From Planctomycetes bacterium MalM25 (GTDB taxonomy: Bacteria > Planctomycetota > Planctomycetia > Pirellulales > Lacipirellulaceae): a stretch of 64,000 bases of DNA. The DNA lies in the NCBI GenBank assembly GCA_007745835.1, contig CP036424.1:2839968-2903967 (forward strand). Reading direction: 5' to 3'. Of this stretch, positions 1 to 9,743 are shown one piece after another. Within the stretch, counting starts at the first letter, position 1. Every line of letters begins with the position of its first letter. A model generated the notes under the pieces. It was not told where the DNA came from and ran no database searches. It saw only the letters and a program-made list of their open reading frames with translations. The translations under genes and the position numbers were made by a program.

Positions 1-275
1 ACCGGGCGGCGAGCCGTCTATTGGATCGTGCCGGGCCCGGCTGCCAGGCGGGTGGCTCAGGCGGCTGCGTTGCGGGCACGCCGGAAACGAACTAGTATTC
101 TGTAAGTCGTTTGCCGACGTAAAGTTAAGTGCTCGCAGCGGGTCCGGCCCCTCCTCAGCCGCGTCCCGTCAGCAGAAAGTGCGTCCCGAGGGCGTGCGAC
201 CGATTCCCTAGAACATCCCAGGCATCCGCTCGCCGGTCACCGCCGAGCCGACGAACGCCAACCGCCGATCTCGCT

Positions 276-1691
276 ATGACCACCGCCGTACAGACTCGAA
301 CCGACCTGGCATACCAGAAGTGCGTGATGCCCGGCTGCAGTGCGACGTATGACGTGGGCGAGGTCCGCACGAGCTGCGATGCGTGCGGCGCGCTGCTCGA
401 CATCGCCTACGACTGGGACCGGGTGAAGCCGCCCACTTCGCTCAAAGACTTCGAGAAGAAATGGGCCCGCCGAAACGAGCCGCTCGAGCGCTCCGGCGTG
501 TGGCGTTTCCGCGAGCTGCTGCCGTTCGCGCCGGACGAGAAGATCGTGTCGATCGGCGAGGGGCAGACGCCTCTGCACCCGTCGGTCGGCGTGGCGGACT
601 ACGTCGGCATGAAGCCGGGCCGGCTGATGTTGCAGTACGAGGGAATGAACCCCTCGGGCAGCTTCAAAGACAACGGCATGACGGCCGCCTTCACCCACGC
701 GCACATGATCGGCGCCGAGCGGGCGGCGTGCGCCTCGACCGGCAACACGTCGGCGTCGCTCGCGCTGTACTGCGGCATGAGCCGGCTCATGCAAGCGGTC
801 ATCTTCATCGGCTCGGGCAAGATCAGCTACGGCAAGCTCTCCCAGGCGCTCGACTACGGCGCGCTGACCGTGCAGATCGCCGGCGACTTCGACGACGCCA
901 TGCACCGCGTCCGCCAGGTCAGCAAGAAGCTGGGCATCTACCTCGTGAATAGCGTGAACCCGTTCCGCCTCGAGGGGCAGAAGACGATCATGCTGCGGGT
1001 GCTCGAAAGCCTGAACTGGGAAGTGCCCGATTGGATCTGCGTGCCGGGCGGGAACCTGGGCAACAGCAGCTCGTTCGGCAAGGCGTTCCACGAGCTCAAG
1101 GAGCTCGGTCTGATCGATCGCATCCCGCGGATCGCGATCATCAACGCCGCCGGCGCCAACACGCTGCACGAGCTGTACGAGAACCGCGGCCTCCGCTGGA
1201 ACAACGGCCAGCCCGACACCAAGATCATCGACAGTTACTACGCCGAACTCGATGCCGCGAGCCTGCGAGCGGACACGATCGCCAGCGCGATCGAGATCAA
1301 CCGCCCGGTGAACCTGATGAAGTGCCTGCGGGCGCTGGAGTGCTGCGACGGCGTTGTCCGCGAGGTCTCCGACCAACAGATCCTCGACGCGAAGGCCCGC
1401 GTCGCCGCGAACGGCCTCGGCTGCGAACCGGCGTCGGCGGCGAGCGTGGCGGGAGCCAAGGTCCTGCGCGAGCAGGGCGTCATCGAGCCGGGCGAACGCG
1501 TCGTCTGCGTGCTCACCGGCCACCAGCTGAAAGACCCGACGGCCACGGTCGCCTACCACAGCAGCGACCAGGGCGAGTTCAACCGGGTGCTCGGCAGCCG
1601 AGGCGTCAGCACGGCGACCTTCGCCAACCGCGCCGTCAAAGTCGAGAACGACCTCGACAAGATCGTGCGGACGATCCAACTCAACAGCTGA
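276..1691 (+). CDS. thrC: Threonine synthase
   Basis: PLP-dependent enzyme converting O-phosphohomoserine to threonine in the cytoplasm. The 471-aa product has the PLP-lysine motif [12 protein letters not shown] (Lys about 131), a glycine-rich phosphate loop (STGNTSAS) and a C-terminal [14 protein letters not shown] segment, all typical of the family. An N-terminal zinc-ribbon-like set of cysteines (about 16, 21, 34 and 37) precedes the fold. The frame is open upstream to 129, but I chose ATG 276 because the extra 49 residues are basic, low-complexity and not family-like, while MTTAVQ leads directly into the cysteine module. No convincing Shine-Dalgarno is visible. Nothing nearby belongs to threonine synthesis, so it appears to be a stand-alone housekeeping gene. 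Confidence 0.93.
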   Translation: MTTAVQTRTDLAYQKCVMPGCSATYDVGEVRTSCDACGALLDIAYDWDRVKPPTSLKDFEKKWARRNEPLERSGVWRFRELLPFAPDEKIVSIGEGQTPLHPSVGVADYVGMKPGRLMLQYEGMNPSGSFKDNGMTAAFTHAHMIGAERAACASTGNTSASLALYCGMSRLMQAVIFIGSGKISYGKLSQALDYGALTVQIAGDFDDAMHRVRQVSKKLGIYLVNSVNPFRLEGQKTIMLRVLESLNWEVPDWICVPGGNLGNSSSFGKAFHELKELGLIDRIPRIAIINAAGANTLHELYENRGLRWNNGQPDTKIIDSYYAELDAASLRADTIASAIEINRPVNLMKCLRALECCDGVVREVSDQQILDAKARVAANGLGCEPASAASVAGAKVLREQGVIEPGERVVCVLTGHQLKDPTATVAYHSSDQGEFNRVLGSRGVSTATFANRAVKVENDLDKIVRTIQLNS

Positions 1692-1778
1692 GACCCGCAG
1701 CTCTTCTCCGTCTCTTCGGCGAACGTTCTCATCGGATTTCTTCTTAGATCACCCCGCTCTGAGCCTTAGGATTCACCT

Positions 1779-3362
1779 ATGCGAAGCCTTGTCGCTTGCG
1801 CCGCTGTCATCCTGTGCCTTGCGGTTTCGGCTCTCGCCAAAGAGCCCTCGCCGCGCCCGAACATCCTGTTCATCTTCTCCGACGACCACGCCTGCGACGC
1901 GATCGGCGCCTACGGCGGCTGGCTCGCCCCGCTGAACCCGACGCCGAATATCGACCGCCTCGCCAGCAGCGGGGCGTTGTTCAAGAACAGCTTCTGCACG
2001 AACTCGATCTGTGGCCCGAGTCGGGCGGTCATCCTCACGGGCAAACACAGCCACATCAACGGGTTCTTTCAGAACAGCGAGAAGTTCGATCCGAGCCAGT
2101 GGGTCTTCCCACGCGAGCTGCAGTCCGCCGGCTACCAAACGGCAATCATTGGCAAGTGGCACCTCGGCTGTGATCCCAGCGGATTCGACTTCTGGCGTGT
2201 CTTGAAGGGGCAAGGCGCCTACTACAACCCACTCTTCCGCACCGCGGGGGGCCCCGAAGAGGTCGAGGGACACTGCACTCAGATCGTGACCGACACGGCG
2301 CTCGACTGGTTGAAGAAACGCGACGAGGACAAGCCCTTCTTGCTGATGTGCCAGCACAAGGCGCCCCACCGCAACTGGATGCCCGACCCGCGCGACCTAG
2401 AACGCTGGGCGGACACCACCATCCCGGAGCCGGACAGCCTGCTCGACACGCTCGAGGACAACGCGAGTCCGGCGCTCGCCTCGGAGATGTCGATCGACGT
2501 TCACATGCACCCGAACCTCGACCTCTTCCTCGAAACGACGCCGAACTCGGCCGAGTCGGGCGTCCGGTCGAAGGACGAATCGGGCAAACGCAACATGAAA
2601 CGGCTGACCCCGGCCCAACGAAAAACCTGGCGGGCCGGTCTCGCCGCGGAGAACGCCCACTTCGAAGAGGCCGCGCCCGAATCCGGACCGGAGCGCGTCC
2701 GGCTGAAGCACCAGCGCTACGTCAAGAACTACCTGCGCACCGCTTACGGGGTGGACCGCAGCGTTGGGCAATTGCTCAGCTACCTGGAGGAGAACGGCCT
2801 GGCGGACAACACGATCGTCGTTTACTCATCCGACCAAGGCTTCTACCTCGGCGAACACGGCTGGTACGACAAGCGTTGGATGTACGAGCAGTCGCTCCGC
2901 ATGCCGCTCATCGTCCGCTGGCCGGGTGTCACGCGGCCGGGTCAGGTCGTCGAGCCGATGGTGCAGAACCTCGACTACGCCCCCACCTTCCTCGAGGCGG
3001 CGGGCCTCGCGGCGCCGGCCGACCTGCAGGGGGCTTCGCTCGTCTCGCTACTTCGCGGGCAAACCCCCGGCGACTGGCGTGACTCCCTCTATTACCACTA
3101 CTACGAGTTCCCCGGTTACCACATGGTCGCGCGGCACCGCGGTGTACGGACCGTACGTTACAAGCTGATGCACTTCTACCGGACCGGCGAGTGGGAGTTC
3201 TACGACCTGCAAACCGACCCGGAAGAGATGGACAACCAGTACGACAACCCGGCCCACGCCGAGACGATCGCCGAGCTCAAGGTCGAGCTCAATCGGTTGG
3301 CCGAGGAGTGCCGGGATGAAACGGACGTGTCGCCTCAGAACGCGGCCACCGTCACCCAGTAG
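1779..3362 (+). CDS. Secreted type I sulfatase
   Basis: Hydrolyses a sulfate ester, probably on a polysaccharide or glycosaminoglycan, outside the cytoplasm. 527 aa. A signal peptide (about 1-20) is followed by the metal-binding NILFIFSDDH and the formylglycine motif C-G-P-S-R (Cys 78), which needs activation by a formylglycine-generating enzyme not seen here. Further family landmarks are GKWHLG, the DQGFYLGEHG metal site and KRWMYEQSLRMPLIVRWPG. The DQGFYLGEHG/KRWMYEQS region resembles N-acetylglucosamine-6-sulfatase-like subfamilies, but substrate cannot be read from sequence. It converges with the next gene (10-nt gap). Start ATG 1779 gives a clean signal peptide. Confidence 0.93.
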   Translation: MRSLVACAAVILCLAVSALAKEPSPRPNILFIFSDDHACDAIGAYGGWLAPLNPTPNIDRLASSGALFKNSFCTNSICGPSRAVILTGKHSHINGFFQNSEKFDPSQWVFPRELQSAGYQTAIIGKWHLGCDPSGFDFWRVLKGQGAYYNPLFRTAGGPEEVEGHCTQIVTDTALDWLKKRDEDKPFLLMCQHKAPHRNWMPDPRDLERWADTTIPEPDSLLDTLEDNASPALASEMSIDVHMHPNLDLFLETTPNSAESGVRSKDESGKRNMKRLTPAQRKTWRAGLAAENAHFEEAAPESGPERVRLKHQRYVKNYLRTAYGVDRSVGQLLSYLEENGLADNTIVVYSSDQGFYLGEHGWYDKRWMYEQSLRMPLIVRWPGVTRPGQVVEPMVQNLDYAPTFLEAAGLAAPADLQGASLVSLLRGQTPGDWRDSLYYHYYEFPGYHMVARHRGVRTVRYKLMHFYRTGEWEFYDLQTDPEEMDNQYDNPAHAETIAELKVELNRLAEECRDETDVSPQNAATVTQ

Positions 3363-3372
3363 GCGGGCCGTC

Positions 3373-4878
3373 CTAGCGGTCGCCGTCCTGCCCGGCCCGG
3401 ATGCGATCGAGCAGAGAACGCATCGCCTCCAATCGTTGCGGTTTCTCGGCGGCGAGGTCTCGCGATTCGCCCGGATCGTCATCGACTCGATAGAGTGAGC
3501 CGGGCTGAGAAAGATTACGCACCTCCCAAGGGCCGAGCCCATCGCGGGTCTTGCCCGCGGGGACGTACTTCCACGGGCCCATGCGGAGGGCGAGCCCCTT
3601 CGCTTCGTGGACCAGGTGCGGGCGGCCGACGGGGTCTTCGCCGAGCAGCGTGTCGAGTTCGTCACGACTATCGGGCAGGCCGCCGACCGGCAGCTTGGCG
3701 CCGGTCAAGGCCGAGAGCGAGGCGGCCAAGTCGATCTGGCCGAGCAGCGCATCGCTCACCGTGCCGGCGGCGATCCTCTCGGGCCAACGGGCCACGAACG
3801 GGACGCGCGTGCCTCCCTCGTACATCGAGTACTTGCCCGCGCGGTGCGGTCCCGCCGGGACGTGGTCGCCCAGGAGTTCGTTGGCTTGATCGACATAGCC
3901 GTCGTCCAACACCGGGCCATTATCGGAAGTGAAGATGACGAGCGTGTCGTCGAGAACTCCGAGCGCCTCGAGCTTCTCGGTCAGCCGGCCCACGCACCAA
4001 TCGAGTTGCAGCATGGCGTCGCCTCGCGGGCCGAGACCGCTCTTTCCGGCGAAGCGTGAATGCGGCATCCGGGGGACGTGGATGTCGTGAGCCGAGAAGA
4101 ACAGGAAGAAGGGGGCCTCGCTGCTGGCGTCGAGGAACTCGTGGGCGTGCTCGACGAGGACGTCGGCCATGTCCTCATCGACCCACCGAGCGGCCTGCCC
4201 CCCCGTCATGTACCCGATGCGTGACACGCCGTTGACGATCGTGTGGTTGTGCCCGTGCGACCAACGCTGCTTCAGCAGGTCGGGTCGCTCGGCGCCGGTC
4301 GGCGCGTCTCCGATCCGCTTGCCGTAGCTCACGGCGATCGGGTCCGTGGGGTCGAGGTCGATCACGCGGCCCTGCTCCAAGTAGACGCACGGCACGCGGT
4401 CCCCGGTCGCGGGCAGCAAGAAGTGGTAGTCAAAACCGATCTCGTTCGGGCCGGGGCGGACGTCCCCGTTCCAGTCGATCGGCCCGTCCCCCAGCCCGAG
4501 GTGCCACTTGCCCACGACGCCGGTCCGGTAGCCGACCGACCGCAGCTGACTCGGCAGGGTCGGCGTGCTCGGGGCGATGATCAGGTTAGCGTCGCCGGGA
4601 CGGATGCCGCTGTTCTCCTGACGGAAGGCGTACCGACCCGTCAGCATCGCGTACCGCGAAGGCGTGCACGTCGCCGCCGAGCAATGCGCGTCCGTGAACC
4701 GAACCCCCTCCGCCGCCAAGCGATCGATGTTCGGCGTGCTGAGCGTCGTCTGCCCGCTGCACGAAACATCGCCGTAGCCGACGTCGTCTCCGTAGATAAG
4801 CACCACGTTCGGCCGCTCGGCCGCCGTCGCGACCGCAACGCCTGACAGGCAGACAAGGAACAGCAGGTAAGCACGCAT
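3373..4878 (-). CDS. Secreted arylsulfatase (type I)
   Basis: 501-aa sulfatase with signal peptide (about 1-20), metal site NVVLIYGDDVGYGD, formylglycine motif C-T-P-S-R (Cys 71), GKWHLGLGDG, and the second metal site FTSDNGPV. This is the general arylsulfatase A-like layout and is catalytically complete by motif. ATG 4878 starts exactly at the signal peptide; the frame stays open to 5019 but the extra 47 residues look non-coding. It is the last gene of the minus-strand glycosidase/sulfatase block, 219 nt downstream of the GH16 gene, so it may use its own promoter. Substrate is unknown; the context suggests a sulfated polysaccharide. Confidence 0.92.
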   Translation of the reverse strand: MRAYLLFLVCLSGVAVATAAERPNVVLIYGDDVGYGDVSCSGQTTLSTPNIDRLAAEGVRFTDAHCSAATCTPSRYAMLTGRYAFRQENSGIRPGDANLIIAPSTPTLPSQLRSVGYRTGVVGKWHLGLGDGPIDWNGDVRPGPNEIGFDYHFLLPATGDRVPCVYLEQGRVIDLDPTDPIAVSYGKRIGDAPTGAERPDLLKQRWSHGHNHTIVNGVSRIGYMTGGQAARWVDEDMADVLVEHAHEFLDASSEAPFFLFFSAHDIHVPRMPHSRFAGKSGLGPRGDAMLQLDWCVGRLTEKLEALGVLDDTLVIFTSDNGPVLDDGYVDQANELLGDHVPAGPHRAGKYSMYEGGTRVPFVARWPERIAAGTVSDALLGQIDLAASLSALTGAKLPVGGLPDSRDELDTLLGEDPVGRPHLVHEAKGLALRMGPWKYVPAGKTRDGLGPWEVRNLSQPGSLYRVDDDPGESRDLAAEKPQRLEAMRSLLDRIRAGQDGDR

Positions 4879-5097
4879 GAGAAGCCTTGGTGTCCTAACG
4901 ACGATTGAGCCCGGGGACCTCTGACCCCCGGAAAGCCGGTCTGCGGGTGACGCCGCCACTATAACCACAACCGCGGAGCGTTCCTCAAGGGGAGCGAGGC
5001 CTTCCCGACTGGAAGCCAAGCAACTCGCTGAGGCAAATCGACCCAGAAGGCTCCTACGCAGACAACCTCCCTGAACTGGGAACGGCCGCGACGCAAC

Positions 5098-6018
5098 TCA
5101 ATCCTTCGTAAGGCTGACCACCTTCGGGGCGCCCGCTTGCTGATAAACGCGGACATAGTCGATCTCGTATCGGACCGGGAACGGCGTGTCCGAAGGGTCG
5201 CCACCGTGAACGCCAGCGACCGCCAAATTGAGCAACAAGTAGTGCGGCCGACGGAAAGGGTTGGCGCCATCCTCATCGGCGTTCCGAACGGCTCGGGTAT
5301 CGATCGCATTAACCAGCTCGTCATCCACATAGAGTCGGATCGACCCCGCGTCCCAGTCCATGCGGTAGACATGAAACGACTGACTCCAAGAGCGATCTCC
5401 GAAGTCGGCGAGAGGCCTCTTGGAGGCGTCCCATTGAGGCCGCCCCCCTTCTCCCAGCCAAGCCGCGTTCGCCAGCAGGCTGTCGTCGTAGTACTCCATC
5501 ACATCGATCTCGCCACAAGCGGGCCATCTGCCTTCTCCAAGAGTCCAGAACGCGGGCCAGGCACCTTGAACGGCGGGGATCCGAGCCCGCATAACGAATC
5601 GGCCGTAGAGCCAGCTCCGCTTGCCTCGCGTATTGAGCGAGGCCGAGGTGTATTCCGCCTGCGTCCGCTGGCGGACCCAGGCTGGAACCCCGCGACCGCT
5701 CGCCGCGGGCTCGACCTTCCGCGTCTCGCGCCGCGCTTCGATAATGAGTCGCCCCTTCTCGCACCAAGCGTTCTCGGGCTGATACCACTGCGCTTCGTGA
5801 TTCCGGACGAAGCCCGACTCAAAGCCCCAGTTGTCCGCGGAGGGAGAACCGTCTTGCTCGAACTCGTCCGACCACCGCAGGACGTACTCCTCGTTACCCG
5901 GGGGATCCCCTCCCTCAGACGCAAGGGCCGTGCTCAAAGCCAGGAGCAAGGTGAGTGACGCAGCCAACGCAGACGAGCTGGGTGCCGTTCTGCCAGCTGC
6001 GCCCCGACTGAAGAACAT
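5098..6018 (-). CDS. GH16 family endo-glycosidase (laminarinase/agarase-like), secreted
   Basis: 306-aa secreted glycoside hydrolase cleaving beta-1,3 or beta-1,4 bonds in polysaccharides such as laminarin, agar or carrageenan. A signal peptide covers about 1-33. The GH16 active site is GEIDVMEYYDD: Glu 170 nucleophile, Asp 172 and Glu 175 acid/base, in the beta-bulge spacing E-x-D-x-x-E. Substrate-binding aromatics (GAWPAFWTLG) precede it, and the C-terminal strand YEIDYVRVYQ closes the jelly roll. No carbohydrate-binding or dockerin module is attached. It sits between two sulfatases and next to GH128-type enzymes, which favours a beta-1,3-glucan-type target, but specificity is inferred. Confidence 0.9.
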   Translation of the reverse strand: MFFSRGAAGRTAPSSSALAASLTLLLALSTALASEGGDPPGNEEYVLRWSDEFEQDGSPSADNWGFESGFVRNHEAQWYQPENAWCEKGRLIIEARRETRKVEPAASGRGVPAWVRQRTQAEYTSASLNTRGKRSWLYGRFVMRARIPAVQGAWPAFWTLGEGRWPACGEIDVMEYYDDSLLANAAWLGEGGRPQWDASKRPLADFGDRSWSQSFHVYRMDWDAGSIRLYVDDELVNAIDTRAVRNADEDGANPFRRPHYLLLNLAVAGVHGGDPSDTPFPVRYEIDYVRVYQQAGAPKVVSLTKD

Positions 6019-6226
6019 AAGTGATTGTCTCGGGGTGGCTCAGGTGGAGGCCGTCAAGTGTCGCCGTGCAGCCTCGATCTCCTCAATGGCGACGAACCCA
6101 CGGTGGGGTGGTTCACAACTCCGCTGACAACTCGCTCGTTTTCTGAGGGGACCGACTCGCTAAGCTGTGAACATTGCGAGATCGTCGGCCTCCGCTCCCG
6201 CTCAACTTGAAATCGATCCAATCGAA

Positions 6227-7060
6227 TCAGTGACTCGCGTAGAGCTCGCCCAGCGGGGTCGGTTCCCCCTCGTCATCGACCAGGGATGAGGTGCCGAGGG
6301 GCGCGCTCTTCGGCGAGGCGTTGAACCAGGCGTAACGATCGACGAACGACGCCTCGTCGAGTGCGGGGAGCACTTCGCGCATAAACGCCGCGATGCGCTC
6401 GGGCCGGTGCCGGTTGGCGGCGGGGCTGCTGGCTTCCCAATCACCAACGGCAAACTCGGTGAGCCAAAGCGGCCGCCCGAACTCGCGGTGGACCGCTTCG
6501 AGCTTGCGCATCAGGTGCTCGACGCTCGGGCCCATGTAAGAATGCACGGCGATCGCATCGACTCGGAGCGAACGCTCCTCAACCCCCGCCATAAAGGACC
6601 GCATCCACTCCTTGTCGGGGTGGACGCACCCCGGGCTCACCAGCGGGGCGCCGATCTCCATGAGCTGCGGCCAGAGGTTCAGAACGCGTTTCACGGCCAT
6701 GTTCGATTGGTCGGGCTGGTCGGGCTCGTTGAAGCCGAGCACGTGGCGCACCTCGCCCGATTCGTAGCGTGATTTGAGGTCGACGATCAGACGCCGGCGG
6801 CGTTCTTTGCTGTCCTCGCCCCACAGCATCGGGGTGAAGTCGATGTCGGGCGCCAGCCCTTCGGGGCGGTGAGCGCCCCACGAGTACATCCAATTCGGCT
6901 GCAGAACCTCGACCCGCCGACGCCACTTGCCATCCGCCCGCGCCGCCAGGCAGCAACCCCGCTTGGGCGACGACAGCGCAGACGAGGCGAGGGCGGGGCG
7001 TGCGGCCGCGGCCGTCGCGGCGGCGCCAACGATCTGGGTGAAGCGGCGTCGGGTGATCAT
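6227..7060 (-). CDS. Single-domain GH128-like glycosidase (Glyco_hydro_cc), Tat signal
   Basis: 277-aa secreted TIM-barrel glycosidase of the Glyco_hydro_cc/GH128 family, known as endo-beta-1,3-glucanases. Visible catalytic motifs are GFNEP (Glu 112, acid/base) and WLTEFAVGDWE (Glu 202, nucleophile). The N-terminus TRRRFTQIVG plus an Ala-rich stretch looks like a twin-arginine signal. ATG 7060 forms a 4-nt ATGA overlap with the stop of the upstream gene, so translation is probably coupled. The upstream neighbour carries a related catalytic domain attached to LamG and dockerin-like modules; this protein is the stripped-down catalytic form. Confidence 0.88.
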   Translation of the reverse strand: MITRRRFTQIVGAAATAAAARPALASSALSSPKRGCCLAARADGKWRRRVEVLQPNWMYSWGAHRPEGLAPDIDFTPMLWGEDSKERRRRLIVDLKSRYESGEVRHVLGFNEPDQPDQSNMAVKRVLNLWPQLMEIGAPLVSPGCVHPDKEWMRSFMAGVEERSLRVDAIAVHSYMGPSVEHLMRKLEAVHREFGRPLWLTEFAVGDWEASSPAANRHRPERIAAFMREVLPALDEASFVDRYAWFNASPKSAPLGTSSLVDDEGEPTPLGELYASH

Positions 7061-9711
7061 CGCGTGCCTCTGCGGGCGACAAGGAACAGGAAGCCGACCA
7101 GCGCCAGAGCGGACGGCTCGGGGATGGCGGAAGCGGAGGCGGCCACGGCGCCGTAATTGGCCCGCCACTCGTTCAGGTCGGCGGTATCGACTTGGCCGTC
7201 GCCGTTGCTGTCGCCCGCCGTGTAAGCGGCCACGGCCTGGCCCTCGGAGTCACGCCACACGCTGTAATCCGCGGCGTCGACCCGGCCGTCGCCGTTGAGG
7301 TCGCCAGCGAGGACGACCTCGATGACGCCATCGGCCACCAAGCGATCGGCCCGCCAACGGAGGCCGCTCGCGAGGCCCGGCAGGGAGATCGTTTCAAACT
7401 GCCCGCTCGCGCTGGCGAAGTCGAACAGGTCGAACGCGTCGCCGAGCCCCGGGGTCCCGGCCCCGACGAGCTGGACGACGAGCGTGGCGTCGGTGACGGC
7501 GAGCGTGCCGTCGATGGCGATCTTGTCGGCGTCCCCGTCGGCGCGGATATCGAGACGCAACTCGCTGCCGTTCTCAGCGAGCAGGTCGCCCTCCACAACC
7601 AGCAACGTCGGGTCCGAAGCGGGCGCGACGGTCAGGGCTTGGTAGTTCTGCAACGCGTCGGCGGCGTCGAAGGTGGTGTTCTGGTAGTAGCGAGCGAGCG
7701 CGAGGTCACCGTGGAAGGGGTCACCGACACCCGAGTCGACTCCGGTCACCGAGCTGGCGCCCGCCCCGATCCCGGCCACGTTTCCGCCCGCCCAGTCGTC
7801 GATCGTTTGTCCCGAGAGCGAGCCGACCTGCTGACCATCGACGTAGAGGGTGACCGTGTCGCCACCGCTGGTGAGATCGATGACGCCCACCGCGTGACGC
7901 CAACCTGACGCGACCGGATGCGTCAGATTGATGTCGGCTCCGTCGCCATCGACGTTGAACGTGAGCACACCGTCGTCCAGCACGAAGGCGACACCTCGCG
8001 CCGCCCCGCCGACCTCCATGAGGACCTGGTCGGCGCCCGCGCTCGTGTCATCAACGCGGAAAGCGACCTCGAAGGTGGCGTCCTGGCGGCTGCGGGGGCC
8101 ATCGGTCTCGAAGTACTGGTTGAGCCCCTCGGCGCCGCCGGTCGTCGCGATCGGGTAGGCAGCCGTCAGGCCCGGGAAGGCAGGGTCGTTGACCGTCACG
8201 GGCGAAGCGGCCTGGCCGAACGCGACCGAGTCAACCGAGCCGAGCGCGTCGGACCAGACGTTGTCGCCCGGGGTGTCGAGGGCGGCGTCGTAGTTGAGCT
8301 GGAGACCCGCGGTCACGGGCGACACGGCCGGAGAGAGGACCGTGAACCCGGGTCCGCCGACTTCGATCACCGAGTCCCCCACCGTGAGATTCGAACCGAA
8401 GTGAGCGACCTCGCCCTGGGCGACGAGGGTCGTCCGATTGGTAAGCCGGACCGGGCCCTCGACGCGCCCTTCGACCTCCAAGCGGGTGTCGCTGAGCGAG
8501 TACGTTCCCCGGCCCCCTTGCAGGGTCAACCGGAGAGCCGCGCCCTCGTCGACATGGATGGCGCCCCCGCCGCTGTAGGAGCCGTCCTCCAACAGAAGCT
8601 CTCCCTCGACGACTTGCAGGGCCCCTTGGTTCGAGATCGCCCCGGTCAGGCGGACCTGCGCCGGTCCCTCCTTGCGGAGCGTGGCCCCGTCGCGGATGCG
8701 GACGTAGCCGTCTCGCAAGTTGGCGAGCGACCAGTCGGCGGCGGCGGAGATCGTACTGACCCCGCCGAGGGCGTCGAGCGACCGCATCGCGTCGGGCGTG
8801 GCGGCGCCCGTGTTGGTGAGCGAGCCGCCACGCAGGTAGACGACATCGGTCCCCAGGCTCTGGCCGCTTAGGTCATGGGTGTCGCCCGGCAAGAGGGTGC
8901 CGACGTATTGATCGCCGATGACGGTCGGGGCCCGGTTGGGGTCCTCGAAGACCATCGCGTCGTCGAACCAGTTGTAGTAGGAGTAGCGCTCGACATAGCT
9001 CCGCGACTCGAGCGCCGGGATGACGATCTCCAGGAAATCGGCGTTCGCCTGGATCATGGCGGCGGTCGGGTCGTTCCCCTCCCAGTCGTGCATCGCGAAC
9101 TCGGTGATCCAGATCGGTCGGTTGTACCGGTTGTGGAAGAAGTCAACGCGGTTCAGGAAATTGTTTGCGGCGCTCACGCCGTTAGGACTGCTGGCGCCGT
9201 ACCAGTGGAAGGCGACCGCGTCGAGTCGGATGTCGTCGTTTGGGTCGGCGTTGCCGTTGAGCAGATCGACCTCGGTCATGAACTCGTCCATCCAGGCGCG
9301 TCCGCCCGCGTCGTCGCCGAACCCGGGACCAACCAGCCGGTGATTCGGCAGCGTGTTCTGGATCGTGGGCCAGATGCTCAACGCGGTCTGGACCGACGTG
9401 TTCGACTGGCTCTCGCGTTCGGGCTCGTTGAGCACCAGCAGCGTATCGACATCGTTGAGGTTCGCGACCCCGTTCACCTTGGTCTGGATGTTGTTCGGGT
9501 ACTTGATCAGCGGCACAAAATCAGCGTGCGTGCCGCTCGCGTCGGACGGGATCGTGTGCCACCAACGGTAGTACCAGCTCGCGTTCGACGCGTTGTGGTC
9601 CGCGGCGCTCGAACCGGCCCAGCCGAGCTTCGGCGAAGCGGCGTCGACCGTCGAAACGACGGCCGCCGCCATTGCGGCAACGGCCAACAAGGTTAAGCAG
9701 TGAGGTTTCAT
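7057..9711 (-). CDS. Multidomain GH128-like glycosidase with LamG, dockerin-like repeats and PEP-CTERM tail
   Basis: 884-aa secreted modular enzyme. Order: signal peptide (1-24); GH128-like barrel about 25-260 with VLNEPERE (Glu 96) and WITEFAMHDWEGND (Glu 204); beta-rich repeat region about 280-440; LamG/concanavalin-like domain about 450-690; linker; dockerin-like pair (GDLNGDGRVDAADYSVWRD, then GDSNGDGQVDTADLNEW) about 795-860; PEP-CTERM tail IPEPSALALVGFLFLVARR. The LamG region is strikingly similar to that of the neighbouring sulfatase. I chose ATG 9711 for the signal peptide; a TTG at 9747 is possible. Inferred role: surface-attached beta-1,3-glucan hydrolysis. Confidence 0.88.
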   Translation of the reverse strand: MKPHCLTLLAVAAMAAAVVSTVDAASPKLGWAGSSAADHNASNASWYYRWWHTIPSDASGTHADFVPLIKYPNNIQTKVNGVANLNDVDTLLVLNEPERESQSNTSVQTALSIWPTIQNTLPNHRLVGPGFGDDAGGRAWMDEFMTEVDLLNGNADPNDDIRLDAVAFHWYGASSPNGVSAANNFLNRVDFFHNRYNRPIWITEFAMHDWEGNDPTAAMIQANADFLEIVIPALESRSYVERYSYYNWFDDAMVFEDPNRAPTVIGDQYVGTLLPGDTHDLSGQSLGTDVVYLRGGSLTNTGAATPDAMRSLDALGGVSTISAAADWSLANLRDGYVRIRDGATLRKEGPAQVRLTGAISNQGALQVVEGELLLEDGSYSGGGAIHVDEGAALRLTLQGGRGTYSLSDTRLEVEGRVEGPVRLTNRTTLVAQGEVAHFGSNLTVGDSVIEVGGPGFTVLSPAVSPVTAGLQLNYDAALDTPGDNVWSDALGSVDSVAFGQAASPVTVNDPAFPGLTAAYPIATTGGAEGLNQYFETDGPRSRQDATFEVAFRVDDTSAGADQVLMEVGGAARGVAFVLDDGVLTFNVDGDGADINLTHPVASGWRHAVGVIDLTSGGDTVTLYVDGQQVGSLSGQTIDDWAGGNVAGIGAGASSVTGVDSGVGDPFHGDLALARYYQNTTFDAADALQNYQALTVAPASDPTLLVVEGDLLAENGSELRLDIRADGDADKIAIDGTLAVTDATLVVQLVGAGTPGLGDAFDLFDFASASGQFETISLPGLASGLRWRADRLVADGVIEVVLAGDLNGDGRVDAADYSVWRDSEGQAVAAYTAGDSNGDGQVDTADLNEWRANYGAVAASASAIPEPSALALVGFLFLVARRGTR

Positions 9712-9743
9712 ATTCAGCTTGCCTGTTCCGAGGGAAGCGTGGC

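Noticed and set aside
1-275. Possible upstream extension of threonine synthase from position 129
   Set aside because: Extra residues are not conserved-looking; ATG 276 fits the family start.
237-1679. Long minus-strand frame opposite threonine synthase
   Set aside because: Low-complexity antisense shadow with no family features.
6111-6172. GTTCACA/TGTGAAC inverted repeat upstream of GH16 as an operator
   Set aside because: 7-bp arms about 48 nt apart are expected by chance; no supporting context.
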